DNA of 34,582 nt, taken from the NCBI GenBank assembly GCA_944384545.1, contig CALWTT010000030.1:1-34582 (forward strand). The letters run 5' to 3'. Shown one piece after another: positions 22,675 to 31,007 of this stretch. Position numbers and translations under genes: made by a program. This DNA comes from an uncultured Clostridia bacterium. GTDB lineage: Bacteria; Bacillota; Clostridia; Oscillospirales; CAG-272. Position 1 is the stretch's first letter; every line of letters begins with the position of its first letter. Below the pieces are notes generated by a model. The model saw only the letters and a program-made list of their open reading frames with translations, did not search any database and was not told the DNA's origin.

Positions 22675-23859
22675 TCAGAGCGCGGATGCGGCGACGGCAC
22701 AGGCCTCTTTGAGCACGGTGAGCGCCTGTTCCAGCTCTTTGTCCGGGATATTGAGCGGCGGGAGCAGGCGTACCTTGTTTTTGGCGCGGATGGCGATGAC
22801 GCCGCGCGCCCTTGCCTCGGCAAGGACCGCGCCGGCATCGGCTTCGGTTTCGACGCCGATCATGAGTCCGAGGCCGGTCACGCTGCGGACGCCGGGCGCA
22901 CCGGTGAGTGTGGCAAAGATCTGCGCGGATTTGCGCCGGACGTCGGAAAGCAGCGCGTCATCCAGACGCGAGAGAATGCTGAGGGCGCCGGCGCAGGCGA
23001 CCGGATTCCCGCCGAAGGTCGAGCCGTGGGAGCCGGGGGTCAGGACGTCACGGACGCGCGGCCCGAGCAGGGTGGCGCCGATCGGAAGTCCGCCGCCAAG
23101 GCCCTTGGCGGTACTGACGACATCGGGTGTGATTCCGTATTGCATATAGGCATACAGACTGCCGGAGCGCCCGTTTCCGCACTGAACCTCGTCGCACATG
23201 ACGAGGATGTCGCGTTCGGCTGCCATCTGCGCGACGGCGGTGACAAAGGCGGGATCGAGGGGGAGAACACCGCCTTCACCCTGCACCATCTCCATCAGGA
23301 TGCCGGCAACCCTGTGCTCGTCCAGCAGACGGCGCACGCCGTCGGTGTCGCCGGCATCGGCATAGACGAAGCCGGGCGTCAGCGGTAAAAAGTCCTGATG
23401 GAAGGCATCCTGGCCGGTGGCGGCCAGTGTAGTCAGGGTGCGGCCGTGGAAGCTGTTGCGCAGCGTCAGAATGGTGTAGGTATCCGTGCCGTGATGCAGC
23501 GCGGCGTAGCGGCGTGCGACCTTAATGGCGCATTCGTTGGCCTCGGCGCCCGAATTGGAGAAGAAAACGCGGGCCATGCCGGTCCTCGCGCAGAGTGCCT
23601 CGGCAAGGCGCGCGCAGGGTGCGGAATAGAAGAGGTTGGAGGTGTGCTGACAGAGCGCAAGCTGGGCGGTGACGGCATCGATCCAGGGCTGGTCGGCGAC
23701 GCCGAAGGTATTGACGGCGATGCCGGTCCCCATATCGATATACTGTTTTCCCTGTGCATCGGTGAGCATGGCGCCCTTTCCCGAGACGATCTCGACGGGG
23801 AAGCGGGCGTAGGTAGGAGCAATATAGGCAGCATCCAGCTGTTCGGTAGAAGGCGTCAT
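22675..23859 (-). CDS. argD: Acetylornithine aminotransferase
   Basis: The 394-residue class III PLP aminotransferase converts N-acetylglutamate semialdehyde to N-acetylornithine with glutamate as donor; such enzymes can also act as succinyldiaminopimelate aminotransferase. PLP Lys252 is in STAKGLGGGLPIGA. Other marks are F-F-S-N-S-G-A-E-A-N-E, M-C-D-E-V-Q-C-G-N-G-R-S-G and H-G-S-T-F-G-G-N-P. Its ATG overlaps the argB stop in an ATGA quartet (23856-23859), and AAAGGAG lies 7 nt upstream, so translation is coupled. Position in an arginine operon makes argD more likely than rocD or gabT. Confidence 0.95.
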   Translation of the reverse strand: MTPSTEQLDAAYIAPTYARFPVEIVSGKGAMLTDAQGKQYIDMGTGIAVNTFGVADQPWIDAVTAQLALCQHTSNLFYSAPCARLAEALCARTGMARVFFSNSGAEANECAIKVARRYAALHHGTDTYTILTLRNSFHGRTLTTLAATGQDAFHQDFLPLTPGFVYADAGDTDGVRRLLDEHRVAGILMEMVQGEGGVLPLDPAFVTAVAQMAAERDILVMCDEVQCGNGRSGSLYAYMQYGITPDVVSTAKGLGGGLPIGATLLGPRVRDVLTPGSHGSTFGGNPVACAGALSILSRLDDALLSDVRRKSAQIFATLTGAPGVRSVTGLGLMIGVETEADAGAVLAEARARGVIAIRAKNKVRLLPPLNIPDKELEQALTVLKEACAVAASAL

Positions 23860-24761
23860 AGCGAATCTCCTTTCCCGGTATCGGCAGGCAGGGGGGCGCG
23901 CTCGGCGACGACCATGGTGCCGGCGCCCTCGTCGGTCAGGGTTTCAATGAGAATGGCGTGGGGGATGCGGCCGTCCATGATGATGACCTGGCGCACGCCG
24001 CGGCGGATGGCCTCAATGCAGCATTCGACTTTGGGGATCATGCCGCCGTCGATGATGCCGGAGCCGGCAAGCTCCCGTGCCTCGGCGATGTCGATGCAGG
24101 GAATGAGCGAGGCGGGGTCATTGCGGTCGCGCAGGATTCCGGCAATGTCGGTCATGGTGATCAGGCACTCGGCGGAGATGGCGCCGGCGATATAGGCGGC
24201 GGCGGTGTCGGCATTGATGTTGTAGATATTGCCCTGCGCGTCACATCCGACGGTGGAGATGACCGGAATATAGCCGCGGTCGAGCAGATCGAAGATGGGG
24301 TCGGCATGGATCGCGGTGATGCGGCCTACGTACCCGAGGCGGGGATCCTTGACCTCGGCCTCAATGAGCCGTCCGTCCACGCCCGAGATCCCCATGGCCC
24401 GTCCGCCGTGGATGCCGAGCAGGTTGACCAGGGTCTTGTTGATTTTGCCGGCAAGTACCATCTGCACCACCTCGGCGCTCTCCCGGTCGGTGACGCGGAG
24501 CCCGTCGACAAATTCACTCTTTTTTCCGATGCGGCTCAGCATATCGGTGATTTCGGGTCCGCCGCCGTGCACGAGAACCACCCGCACGCCGCAGAGCGAG
24601 AGCAGAACCAGGTCTTCCATGACCTGCTGCTTGCGTTCCTCGTGGATCATGGCATTGCCGCCGTACTTGACGACAAGGATTTTTCCGCTGTATTTGCGGA
24701 TATAGGGCAGCGCCTGGGTGAGGATTTCGGCGCGCTGCGCGTTGGTGGGATTGTGTTCCAT
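23856..24761 (-). CDS. argB: Acetylglutamate kinase
   Basis: The 301-residue amino-acid-kinase-fold enzyme phosphorylates N-acetylglutamate, the usual arginine-sensitive step. It has V-V-K-Y-G-G-N-A-M near residue 30, V-L-V-H-G-G-G-P-E-I, and N-I-N-A-D-T-A-A-A-Y-I-A for ATP and substrate binding. An N-terminal helix of about 25 residues before the first strand is the element that in arginine-inhibited kinases mediates hexamer formation, so feedback inhibition by arginine is plausible. GGAGG is 6 nt before ATG 24761. It follows argJ by 14 nt and overlaps argD by 4 nt. Confidence 0.97.
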   Translation of the reverse strand: MEHNPTNAQRAEILTQALPYIRKYSGKILVVKYGGNAMIHEERKQQVMEDLVLLSLCGVRVVLVHGGGPEITDMLSRIGKKSEFVDGLRVTDRESAEVVQMVLAGKINKTLVNLLGIHGGRAMGISGVDGRLIEAEVKDPRLGYVGRITAIHADPIFDLLDRGYIPVISTVGCDAQGNIYNINADTAAAYIAGAISAECLITMTDIAGILRDRNDPASLIPCIDIAEARELAGSGIIDGGMIPKVECCIEAIRRGVRQVIIMDGRIPHAILIETLTDEGAGTMVVAERAPLPADTGKGDSL

Positions 24762-24775
24762 AGTAAGCCTCCGAA

Positions 24776-25987
24776 TCAGGTACGGTAGTCGCCGTTGATT
24801 TTGACGTAGTCGTAGGTGAGATCACAGCCGAAGGCGGTTGCTTCGGCCGGCCCGTCGCCGAGCGAGACGAGGATTTCGATTTCTTTTTCGAGCAGGATCT
24901 TTTTGGCCACCTCCTCGGAGAAGGGGATGCCGGCACCGTTCCGGCAGACCTCGATCTGTCCGGCGGGGGAGCGGAAGGCGACGGCGACGCGGCCGATATC
25001 GACCGGGGCGCCGCTGTATCCGATGGCACAGAGGACGCGCCCCCAGTTGGCATCGGCGCCGAACATGGCGGCCTTGGTCAGCGAGGAGCAGATGACGCTC
25101 TTGGCGACGGTGCGCGCGACCGTAAGGTCGTCTGCGCCGCAGACGCGGCATTCGAGGCGTTTGGTGGCGCCCTCCCCGTCGCCGGCGATGGCGCGGCAGA
25201 GGTAGATCGTTACGGTGTTGAGCGCCTGCATGAAGGCGGCAAAATCCGCGTTCTCCTCCGTGATTTCCGGGTTGCCCGCCATACCGTTGGCCAGGATGGT
25301 GACCATATCGTTGGTGGAGGTGTCGCCGTCCACGCTGACCATATGGAAGCTGCTCTGCACGTCGGTGGCAAGCGCCTTGTGCAGCATGGCGGAGGAGATG
25401 GCGGCGTCGGTGGTGAGGAAGACCAGCATGGTGGCCATATTGGGGTGGATCATGCCGGAGCCCTTGGCGATACCGCCGATGGTGCAGGTATGTCCGGCAA
25501 GCGGAAAGGAGACGGCGATTTCCTTTTTGACGGTATCGGTCGTCATGATGCCCTCGGCGGCAACGTCGCTGTGCGGGCCGAGCCCCGCGACCAGCGCGGG
25601 CATGCCGGCGGCGATGGGGGCGATGTCGAGCGGCTGCCCGATCACGCCGGTGGAGGCGACGAGCACATCGTCGGCCGGAATGCCGAGCGCATCGGCGGCC
25701 AGGCCGCACATGCGCTCGGCAATGTCCAGGCCGTCGGCGTTGCAGGTATTGGCGTTGCCGCTGTTACAGAGGACGGCCTGCGCGTGTCCGTCGGAAAGGT
25801 GCGTGCGGGTGACTAAGAGCGGCGCGCCCTTGACCAGATTGGTGGTATAGAGCGCGGCAGCGGCGGCGCGCCGGTCGCTGACGATGAGGGAAAGATCGCG
25901 CTTGCTTTTGTTTTTGCGGATGCCGCAATGGATGCCGTTGGCACGGAATCCGAGGGGGGCGGTGATGCCGCCGGGAACGGTTTTCAT
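24776..25987 (-). CDS. argJ: Bifunctional ornithine/glutamate N-acetyltransferase ArgJ
   Basis: The 403-residue Ntn-type enzyme self-cleaves into alpha and beta chains at the Ala-Thr bond in HPNMATML; Thr186 becomes the nucleophile. It moves acetyl from N-acetylornithine to glutamate, so the pathway can run as a cycle without ArgE, and bifunctional versions also use acetyl-CoA. Further family marks are G-F-R-A-N-G-I-H-C-G-I, N-S-G-N-A-N-T-C, S-T-G-V-I-G, D-G-D-T-S-T-N-D and D-A-N-W-G-R-V-L-C. Whether it has the acetyl-CoA activity cannot be read from sequence. No argA or argE occurs in the window. A GGAGG SD lies about 11 nt before ATG 25987. Confidence 0.97.
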   Translation of the reverse strand: MKTVPGGITAPLGFRANGIHCGIRKNKSKRDLSLIVSDRRAAAAALYTTNLVKGAPLLVTRTHLSDGHAQAVLCNSGNANTCNADGLDIAERMCGLAADALGIPADDVLVASTGVIGQPLDIAPIAAGMPALVAGLGPHSDVAAEGIMTTDTVKKEIAVSFPLAGHTCTIGGIAKGSGMIHPNMATMLVFLTTDAAISSAMLHKALATDVQSSFHMVSVDGDTSTNDMVTILANGMAGNPEITEENADFAAFMQALNTVTIYLCRAIAGDGEGATKRLECRVCGADDLTVARTVAKSVICSSLTKAAMFGADANWGRVLCAIGYSGAPVDIGRVAVAFRSPAGQIEVCRNGAGIPFSEEVAKKILLEKEIEILVSLGDGPAEATAFGCDLTYDYVKINGDYRT

Positions 25988-26145
25988 GAGAAGCAGTACC
26001 TCCGTTTTATCAGACTGTCTGTCGGATCGGAAACAAAATGCGGGAAATCAAAGTAAACCGCAAAACGAAACACAACAAAAAGGAAAAAGGGGCAAAAGCG
26101 CGGAGAAGGGGAACGGGCGGGAGGAAAGCGTGGGAGGCGCGGGAA
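25988..26145 (-). other. Spacer between argC and argJ
   Basis: This 158-nt gap is the only large one in the arg operon. On the coding strand it is pyrimidine-rich in its first half. I see no terminator, no convincing promoter and no ARG box, so I treat argC-argJ as cotranscribed. Confidence 0.5.
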
Positions 26146-27081
26146 TCAGAGAACGAGACGGTAGGCAGGATCGCATCCGAGGAGAAGATTGAGGCACTCG
26201 ACCGCAGCGCCGGAGGCGCCTTTGCCGAGGTTATCGTAGCGGGCGAGCAGGAGCAGGCGCTCCTCATTGCCCTGGAGGAGGATCTGCATGCTGTCCTTGC
26301 CCGAAAGGGCAGCGGCGGAGAGGAAGCCCTCCTCCGCAAGCGCGCCGCAGAAGCGGACGACGGGGCCGGTATAGCGCCTGGCATAGACGGCGGCGACCTC
26401 CCGGAGCCCTGCACCGTGGGCGAGGAGCGCGCGGGGGAGCGGCACGGTCACAAGCATACCGCTGTAAAAGTCGGCGACGACAGGACAGAACAGCGGCGGG
26501 CAGGCAAGACCGGAGATCTTCTGCATTTCGGGCAGATGCTTGTGGTTGAGGGAGAGGCCGTAGAGGCGGGGCGCGTCGAGAAGAGGGGAACGGTCCGGCG
26601 CCTGGTATTCGGCAATCATTTTTTTGCCGCCGCCGCTGTATCCGGTGAGCGAGTAGCAGGAGAGCAGGCAGTCCGGAGAGAGCAGTCCCTCCTCGATGAG
26701 CGGATAGATCAGCGCAATAAATCCGCTGGCGTGACAGCCGGGGACGGCGATGCGCTTCGAGTGGCGGACGGCCTCTTCATGGGCGGGGGAGAGCTCCGGA
26801 AAACCGTAGGCAAAGGCGGGGTCGGTGCGGTGCGCGGTGGAGGTGTCCAGCAGAACCGTGTCGGGATTCTCGACCATGGCAAGTGCCTCCCGCGCCGCCG
26901 CGTCGGGCAGGCAGAGAAAGGCGATGTCCGCCCGGTTGAGTGCCTCCCGCCTCGCCTCCGGGTCCTTGCGCTGTTCCTCGGGCAGAAGAATCCGCTCGAT
27001 ATCCTCGCGGCCGGAAAGCCGCTCTTCGATCCGCAGGCCGGTTGTGCCGGCCTGTCCGTCTATAAATACTTTTTTCCGCAT
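26146..27081 (-). CDS. argC: N-acetyl-gamma-glutamyl-phosphate reductase, short (type 2) form
   Basis: The 311-residue NADPH-dependent reductase makes N-acetylglutamate semialdehyde. The N-terminal Rossmann strand reads VFIDGQAGTTGL; catalytic Cys116 is in VPGCHASGF; S-L-T-G-Y-S-G-G-G-K-K and L-N-H-K-H-L-P-E-M follow. The missing insert and the GQAGTTGLRI motif place it in the short type-2 class (about 310 residues) rather than the 345-residue type 1 common in Firmicutes. It is first in the operon. The SD is weak (GGGGAGA lies about 14 nt before ATG 27081), with a leader of roughly 195 nt from the promoter. Confidence 0.95.
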   Translation of the reverse strand: MRKKVFIDGQAGTTGLRIEERLSGREDIERILLPEEQRKDPEARREALNRADIAFLCLPDAAAREALAMVENPDTVLLDTSTAHRTDPAFAYGFPELSPAHEEAVRHSKRIAVPGCHASGFIALIYPLIEEGLLSPDCLLSCYSLTGYSGGGKKMIAEYQAPDRSPLLDAPRLYGLSLNHKHLPEMQKISGLACPPLFCPVVADFYSGMLVTVPLPRALLAHGAGLREVAAVYARRYTGPVVRFCGALAEEGFLSAAALSGKDSMQILLQGNEERLLLLARYDNLGKGASGAAVECLNLLLGCDPAYRLVL

Positions 27082-27277
27082 AGCTACCGTCCGTTCTCCC
27101 CAGCCGCGGGGCTTTGGGGGCTTTGTTCATTTTTTATTTTTTATTGTGGGGTTTGTATTTCGGGTTGTAGCGTGGCTTGTTCTGCCTTCCCCGCCTGGCA
27201 GATTGCAGGTGCGTCTTTGGCGGAGGGGGCGATTTTCGGCTCCGGCGGCGCGAAGGCGTGTACGTCCGGAACGGCTT

Positions 27278-27291
27278 TGAATAATTATACC
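27278..27291. promoter_or_regulatory. ARG box 1 (ArgR operator over the -10)
   Basis: TGAATAATTATACC matches the ArgR consensus TGAATWWWWATTCA at 12 of 14 positions and covers the -10 of the arg promoter. Confidence 0.7.
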
Positions 27292-27313
27292 AAACATGTG
27301 AATAAAAATGCAA
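27284..27313 (-). promoter_or_regulatory. Sigma-A promoter of the argCJBDF-carAB operon
   Basis: Minus strand: TTGCAT (27313-27308), 18-nt spacer, TATAAT (27289-27284). Both hexamers are buried in the two ARG boxes. Confidence 0.75.
27299..27312. promoter_or_regulatory. ARG box 2 (ArgR operator over the -35)
   Basis: TGAATAAAAATGCA matches the consensus at 13 of 14 positions and covers the -35. It lies exactly 21 bp from box 1, the two-turn spacing used by paired ARG boxes bound by one ArgR hexamer. Confidence 0.8.
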
Positions 27314-27500
27314 GTAGTTGCGCGCATTTTTTTAAAATTCTCCTTAATGGCGGATCTGAGCCCCGTACAGCACGCTTTCTTGTGCATGCTGCCGAAAGAA
27401 AGAGAGAGGCAGGGGAAGTGACGGTGGCATAGTGGAGGGGGCGTATGCAAAAAGAGAGAAAAAATACAGCTTTGAGGCATAAAAATTCACGGACATGCGG
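27314..27500. other. Central part of the arg/leu divergent intergenic region
   Basis: Between the two promoters there is AT-richer DNA without a gene, including a CAGCA...TGCTG dyad near 27370-27392. I see no T-box core (AGGGTGG...ACCGCG) here or in the transcribed leaders on either side. Confidence 0.5.
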
Positions 27501-27529
27501 TTGACAAAGAGCGGGGAAATAGGTATAAT
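27501..27529 (+). promoter_or_regulatory. Perfect consensus sigma-A promoter of the leu-ilv operon
   Basis: TTGACA (27501-27506), 17-nt spacer, TATAAT (27524-27529). Such a strong promoter is usually kept in check by a repressor or attenuator; none is obvious. Confidence 0.9.
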
Positions 27530-27535
27530 GGAAAG

Positions 27536-27630
27536 AAAACGCGCGCCCGAGACCGCGCGCTGTCTGAGGAATGACGCCGCCCCCCGAAGGGATCAGAAAG
27601 CGTCGCACCGGTGAAAGGAGAGACGAGCGT
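27536..27630 (+). promoter_or_regulatory. Structured 5' leader of leuA, class unknown
   Basis: About 95 nt can fold into GCGCG/CGCGC (around 27542-27560), then CTGA/TCAG closing a GC-rich element with CCCCGAAGGG in the middle, competing with GACGC/GCGTC (27581 and 27602 area) and a CACCGGTG dyad just before the AAAGGAG SD. There is no T-run terminator. It matches no riboswitch class that I recognise. Confidence 0.35.
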
Positions 27631-29337
27631 ATGAAGGGATACAAAAAATACGCAAAGCAGTATTTCCCGGTCGGGAATCCCGACTGGTCGTTCATGAATA
27701 AGGACAGCATAAACAAGCCCCCCATATGGTGCAGCGTGGACCTGCGGGACGGGAACCAGGCGCTGATCACGCCGATGAACCTGGAGGAGAAGCTGGAATT
27801 TTTCGATCTTCTGGTGAAGATCGGGTTCAAAGAAATCGAGATCGGGTTTCCGGCGGCGAGCGAGACCGAGTACGAATTCTGTCGGACGCTGATCGAGCGG
27901 GACCTGATCCCGGAGGATGTGACGATTCAGGTGCTGACCCAGTCGCGGGAGCATATCATCCGGCGCACGTTTGAAGCGCTGAAGGGCGCGAAGCGGGCGG
28001 TGGTGCATCTGTACAACTCGACATCGGTGGCACAGCGGGAGCAGGTTTTCCGGAAGTCGAAGGAAGAGATCATCGGGATCGCGGTCAGCGGGGCGGAGCT
28101 CTGTCGTACATATGCAGAGCGGACGCCGGGTCATTTTGTCTTTGAATACTCGCCGGAGAGTTTTACGGGGACCGAGCCGGAGTATGCGGCGCAGATCTGC
28201 AATGCGGTGCTGGACGTGTGGAAGCCGACGGCGGAGAACAAGGTGATCATCAACCTGCCGGTGACGGTGTCGCATTCGATGCCGCATGTGTATGCGGCGC
28301 AGGTGGCGTACATGTGCGCGCATCTGAAGAACCGGGAGAACGTGATCGTATCGCTGCATCCGCACAACGACCGCGGGTGTGCGGTGGCCGACAGCGAGCT
28401 CGGCCTGCTGGCAGGAGCGGACCGCATTGAGGGGACGCTGTTCGGGAACGGGGAGCGGACCGGGAATGTGGACATCATCACGCTGGCGCTGAACCTGTAT
28501 TCCCAGGGCGTGGATCCGGGTCTGGACTTTTCGGATCTGCCGGCGCTGTGCGGGGTGTACGAGAAGGTGACGCGGATGCACATATACGAGCGTCAGCCAT
28601 ACAGCGGGGCGCTGGTGTTTGCCGCGTTCAGCGGCTCGCATCAGGATGCGATCGCCAAGGGCATGAAGTACCGGGAGGAGAAGCAGACCGACCGGTGGAC
28701 GGTGCCCTATCTCCCGATCGACCCGACGGATGTGGGGCGTGTATACGAGGCGGATGTGATCCGGATCAACTCGCAGTCGGGCAAGGGCGGGATCGGGTAT
28801 CTGCTCGAGACGGCGTATTCGCTGGTCCTGCCGCCGAAGATGCGCGAGGAGTTCGGATATCATGTGAAGAGCATCTCCGACCATGCGCACAAGGAGCTGC
28901 AGCCGGCGGAGGTCTACGACATTTTTCTGCGTGACTATGTGAACTATACGGGAAAGCTGGGGATCAGCGAGGCACACTACCGTCAGGAGATCGGTGGGAT
29001 CACGGCCACGGTGCGGCTCAGCCTGGACGGTGTGGAGCAGACGGTGAGCGCGGCGGGGAACGGCCGCCTGGACGCGGTATCGAATGCGATCAAATCGGTG
29101 ATTGGTCCGGTCTATACGCTGGACAACTATGCCGAGCACGCCATTGAAGGACATTCCTCCTCCCGCGCGGCGGCCTATGTGTCGGTGCGGAGCGGGAAAG
29201 AGGAGAAGGGCTATTACGGTGCGGGCATTGACAGCGACATCATTGTGGCGTCGGTGAAGGCGCTGGTATGCGCGGTGAACCGCATGCTGGCAGGGCAGGG
29301 CGGCGGGGTGCCGTCAGAAGGAGACAAGCACAGATGA
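27631..29337 (+). CDS. leuA: 2-isopropylmalate synthase (long, yeast/actinobacterial-type LeuA)
   Basis: The 568-residue enzyme condenses 2-oxoisovalerate with acetyl-CoA, the first committed leucine step. The TIM barrel begins at C-S-V-D-L-R-D-G-N-Q-A-L and includes S-L-H-P-H-N-D-R-G-C-A (metal-binding H-x-H) and G-N-G-E-R-T-G-N. The C-terminal LeuA allosteric domain (about 430-560) should bind leucine. The leading W-C-S-V-D-L-R-D-G-N-Q-A-L-x-x-P-M and the length fit the TIGR00970 class rather than the 510-residue LeuA of E. coli. ATG 27631 is chosen because AAAGGAG lies 11 nt upstream and the family begins here; a longer open frame from 27571 has no SD. Confidence 0.95.
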   Translation: MKGYKKYAKQYFPVGNPDWSFMNKDSINKPPIWCSVDLRDGNQALITPMNLEEKLEFFDLLVKIGFKEIEIGFPAASETEYEFCRTLIERDLIPEDVTIQVLTQSREHIIRRTFEALKGAKRAVVHLYNSTSVAQREQVFRKSKEEIIGIAVSGAELCRTYAERTPGHFVFEYSPESFTGTEPEYAAQICNAVLDVWKPTAENKVIINLPVTVSHSMPHVYAAQVAYMCAHLKNRENVIVSLHPHNDRGCAVADSELGLLAGADRIEGTLFGNGERTGNVDIITLALNLYSQGVDPGLDFSDLPALCGVYEKVTRMHIYERQPYSGALVFAAFSGSHQDAIAKGMKYREEKQTDRWTVPYLPIDPTDVGRVYEADVIRINSQSGKGGIGYLLETAYSLVLPPKMREEFGYHVKSISDHAHKELQPAEVYDIFLRDYVNYTGKLGISEAHYRQEIGGITATVRLSLDGVEQTVSAAGNGRLDAVSNAIKSVIGPVYTLDNYAEHAIEGHSSSRAAAYVSVRSGKEEKGYYGAGIDSDIIVASVKALVCAVNRMLAGQGGGVPSEGDKHR

Positions 29338-31007
29338 AGATAACGGGCGCGGACATAATTATCGAGACCCTGATCGAGCAGGGAGTGGATACGGTCTTCG
29401 GATATCCGGGGGGCGCGGTGCTGAACATATACGACGCGCTGTACAAGAACAGCGACCGCATCCGCCATGTTCTGACAGCGCATGAGCAGGGTGCGGCGCA
29501 CGCGGCGGACGGATACTCGCGGGCGACGGGGCGCGTGGGCGTGGTGATTGCGACATCGGGCCCCGGTGCGACCAACCTGATCACCGGCATCGCGACCGCG
29601 ATGCTGGACTCGGTTCCGATGGTGGCGATTACGGGCAATGTATCCTGTGATCTGATCGGGCGGGACAGCTTCCAGGAGATCGACATTACGGGGATCACGC
29701 TGCCGATCACCAAGCACAACTATTTTGCCAACGACATCACCCAGCTGGCAGACATGCTGCGGGAGGCCTTCCGCATCGCGCGTTCGGGGCGGCCGGGTCC
29801 GGTGCTGATCGACGTACCGAAGGATGTGCAGACGGCGCTGTTCGACTATGAGCCGATGCCGGTTGCGCCGCCGTTCCCGAACCGGCAGGCGCCGCAGGAG
29901 CAGATAGAGGCGGCGGCGGAGCTGCTGGCGGCGGCGGAGCGGCCCTATCTGTACATAGGCGGGGGTGTGGCCGGCGCGGGAATTGCGTCGGAGATCGAGA
30001 AGATGGCCGATCGGATCGACGGTGTGATCGGCTGTTCGTTCATGGGTCTTTCGGCGATTCCGACCGACAATCCGCGTTTTCTCGGCATGCAGGGCATGCA
30101 CGGGCACTATGCGTCCTCCATGGCGCAGAGTGAGGCAGACCTGATCCTGGCGGTGGGCGTGCGGTTCAGCGACCGTGCGACCGGCAACAAGCAGAAATAC
30201 GTCCGCGGCGCCAGGCTGATCCATCTGGATGTGGACTTTTCGGAGCTGAACAAGAATATTCCGGCGACGCTGGGGATTGCCGGCGACATCACCGACGCCT
30301 TCCGGCGTCTGCTGTCGGCAGTATCGGAGCGGCGGCATCCGGCCTGGCAGGAGCGGATCGCGACCCTGCGCGCAGAGGAAGCGGGGCAGCTGCATGAGAG
30401 CGGCGGCCTTACGCCGCATGCCGTCATAGAGACGATCAACGGAATCATCGGACCGCAGACCGTCATAGCGACCGATGTCGGTCAGCACCAGATGTGGGCG
30501 GCCCAGTACTGCCGCTTCCGCCGTCCGCGGCGCTTTGTGTCGAGCGGCGGCCTTGGCACCATGGGCTTTGGTCTCGGTGCGGCGATCGGCGCGGCGACCG
30601 GATCCGGCGACCGCACGGTCCTGATCACCGGGGACGGCAGCTTCGGTATGAACCTGAACGAGATGGCGACGCTGGCCTCCCAGAATCTGCCGCTGACCGT
30701 TGTGATCTTCAACAACGGCGTGCTCGGTATGGTCCGTCAGTGGCAGACGCTGTTTTACGGACACCGGTATTCGAACACAACGCTCCACCGCAAGACGGAT
30801 TTTGTGCGGCTTTCGGAGGCGTTCGGGATCCCCGCGGTGCGGGTATCGGATCTTGCGTCCTTCCGCGCTGCCTTTGCGGAGGCCTATGCGAAGGACGGCC
30901 CCATGCTCATTGACTGTGCCATCGATCCGGACGAGTTCGTGCTTCCGATGCTCCCGCCCGGCGGCAGCATCGAGGACATCATCCTGGAGAAGGAGGAGAA
31001 GGCATGA
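29334..31007 (+). CDS. ilvB: Acetolactate synthase large (catalytic) subunit
   Basis: The 557-residue thiamine-diphosphate and FAD enzyme makes acetolactate or acetohydroxybutyrate for valine, leucine and isoleucine. Marks are F-G-Y-P-G-G-A-V, catalytic Glu51 in AHEQGAAHAADGY, the central FAD domain (H-G-H-Y-A-S-S-M-A-Q-S-E-A-D-L-I-L-A-V-G-V-R-F) and the ThDP motif GDGSFGMNLNE...NN near 430-460. The ATG shares an ATGA with the leuA stop, and AGGAG lies upstream in the leuA tail (AAGGAGACA). The presence of an ilvN partner and the FAD-domain pattern argue for the anabolic AHAS rather than catabolic AlsS. Confidence 0.96.
   Translation: MKITGADIIIETLIEQGVDTVFGYPGGAVLNIYDALYKNSDRIRHVLTAHEQGAAHAADGYSRATGRVGVVIATSGPGATNLITGIATAMLDSVPMVAITGNVSCDLIGRDSFQEIDITGITLPITKHNYFANDITQLADMLREAFRIARSGRPGPVLIDVPKDVQTALFDYEPMPVAPPFPNRQAPQEQIEAAAELLAAAERPYLYIGGGVAGAGIASEIEKMADRIDGVIGCSFMGLSAIPTDNPRFLGMQGMHGHYASSMAQSEADLILAVGVRFSDRATGNKQKYVRGARLIHLDVDFSELNKNIPATLGIAGDITDAFRRLLSAVSERRHPAWQERIATLRAEEAGQLHESGGLTPHAVIETINGIIGPQTVIATDVGQHQMWAAQYCRFRRPRRFVSSGGLGTMGFGLGAAIGAATGSGDRTVLITGDGSFGMNLNEMATLASQNLPLTVVIFNNGVLGMVRQWQTLFYGHRYSNTTLHRKTDFVRLSEAFGIPAVRVSDLASFRAAFAEAYAKDGPMLIDCAIDPDEFVLPMLPPGGSIEDIILEKEEKA

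Noticed and set aside
26777..27130. Open frame starting MNKAPKAPRLG on the minus strand in the argC leader.
   Set aside because: It continues out of frame over argC, has no SD, and its codons shadow argC; a short leader peptide role cannot be supported.
27528..27617. Possible leader peptide beginning at the ATG that overlaps the leuA -10 box.
   Set aside because: The ATG is upstream of the expected transcription start, so it is not in the mRNA, and the peptide has no run of Leu, Ile or Val codons.
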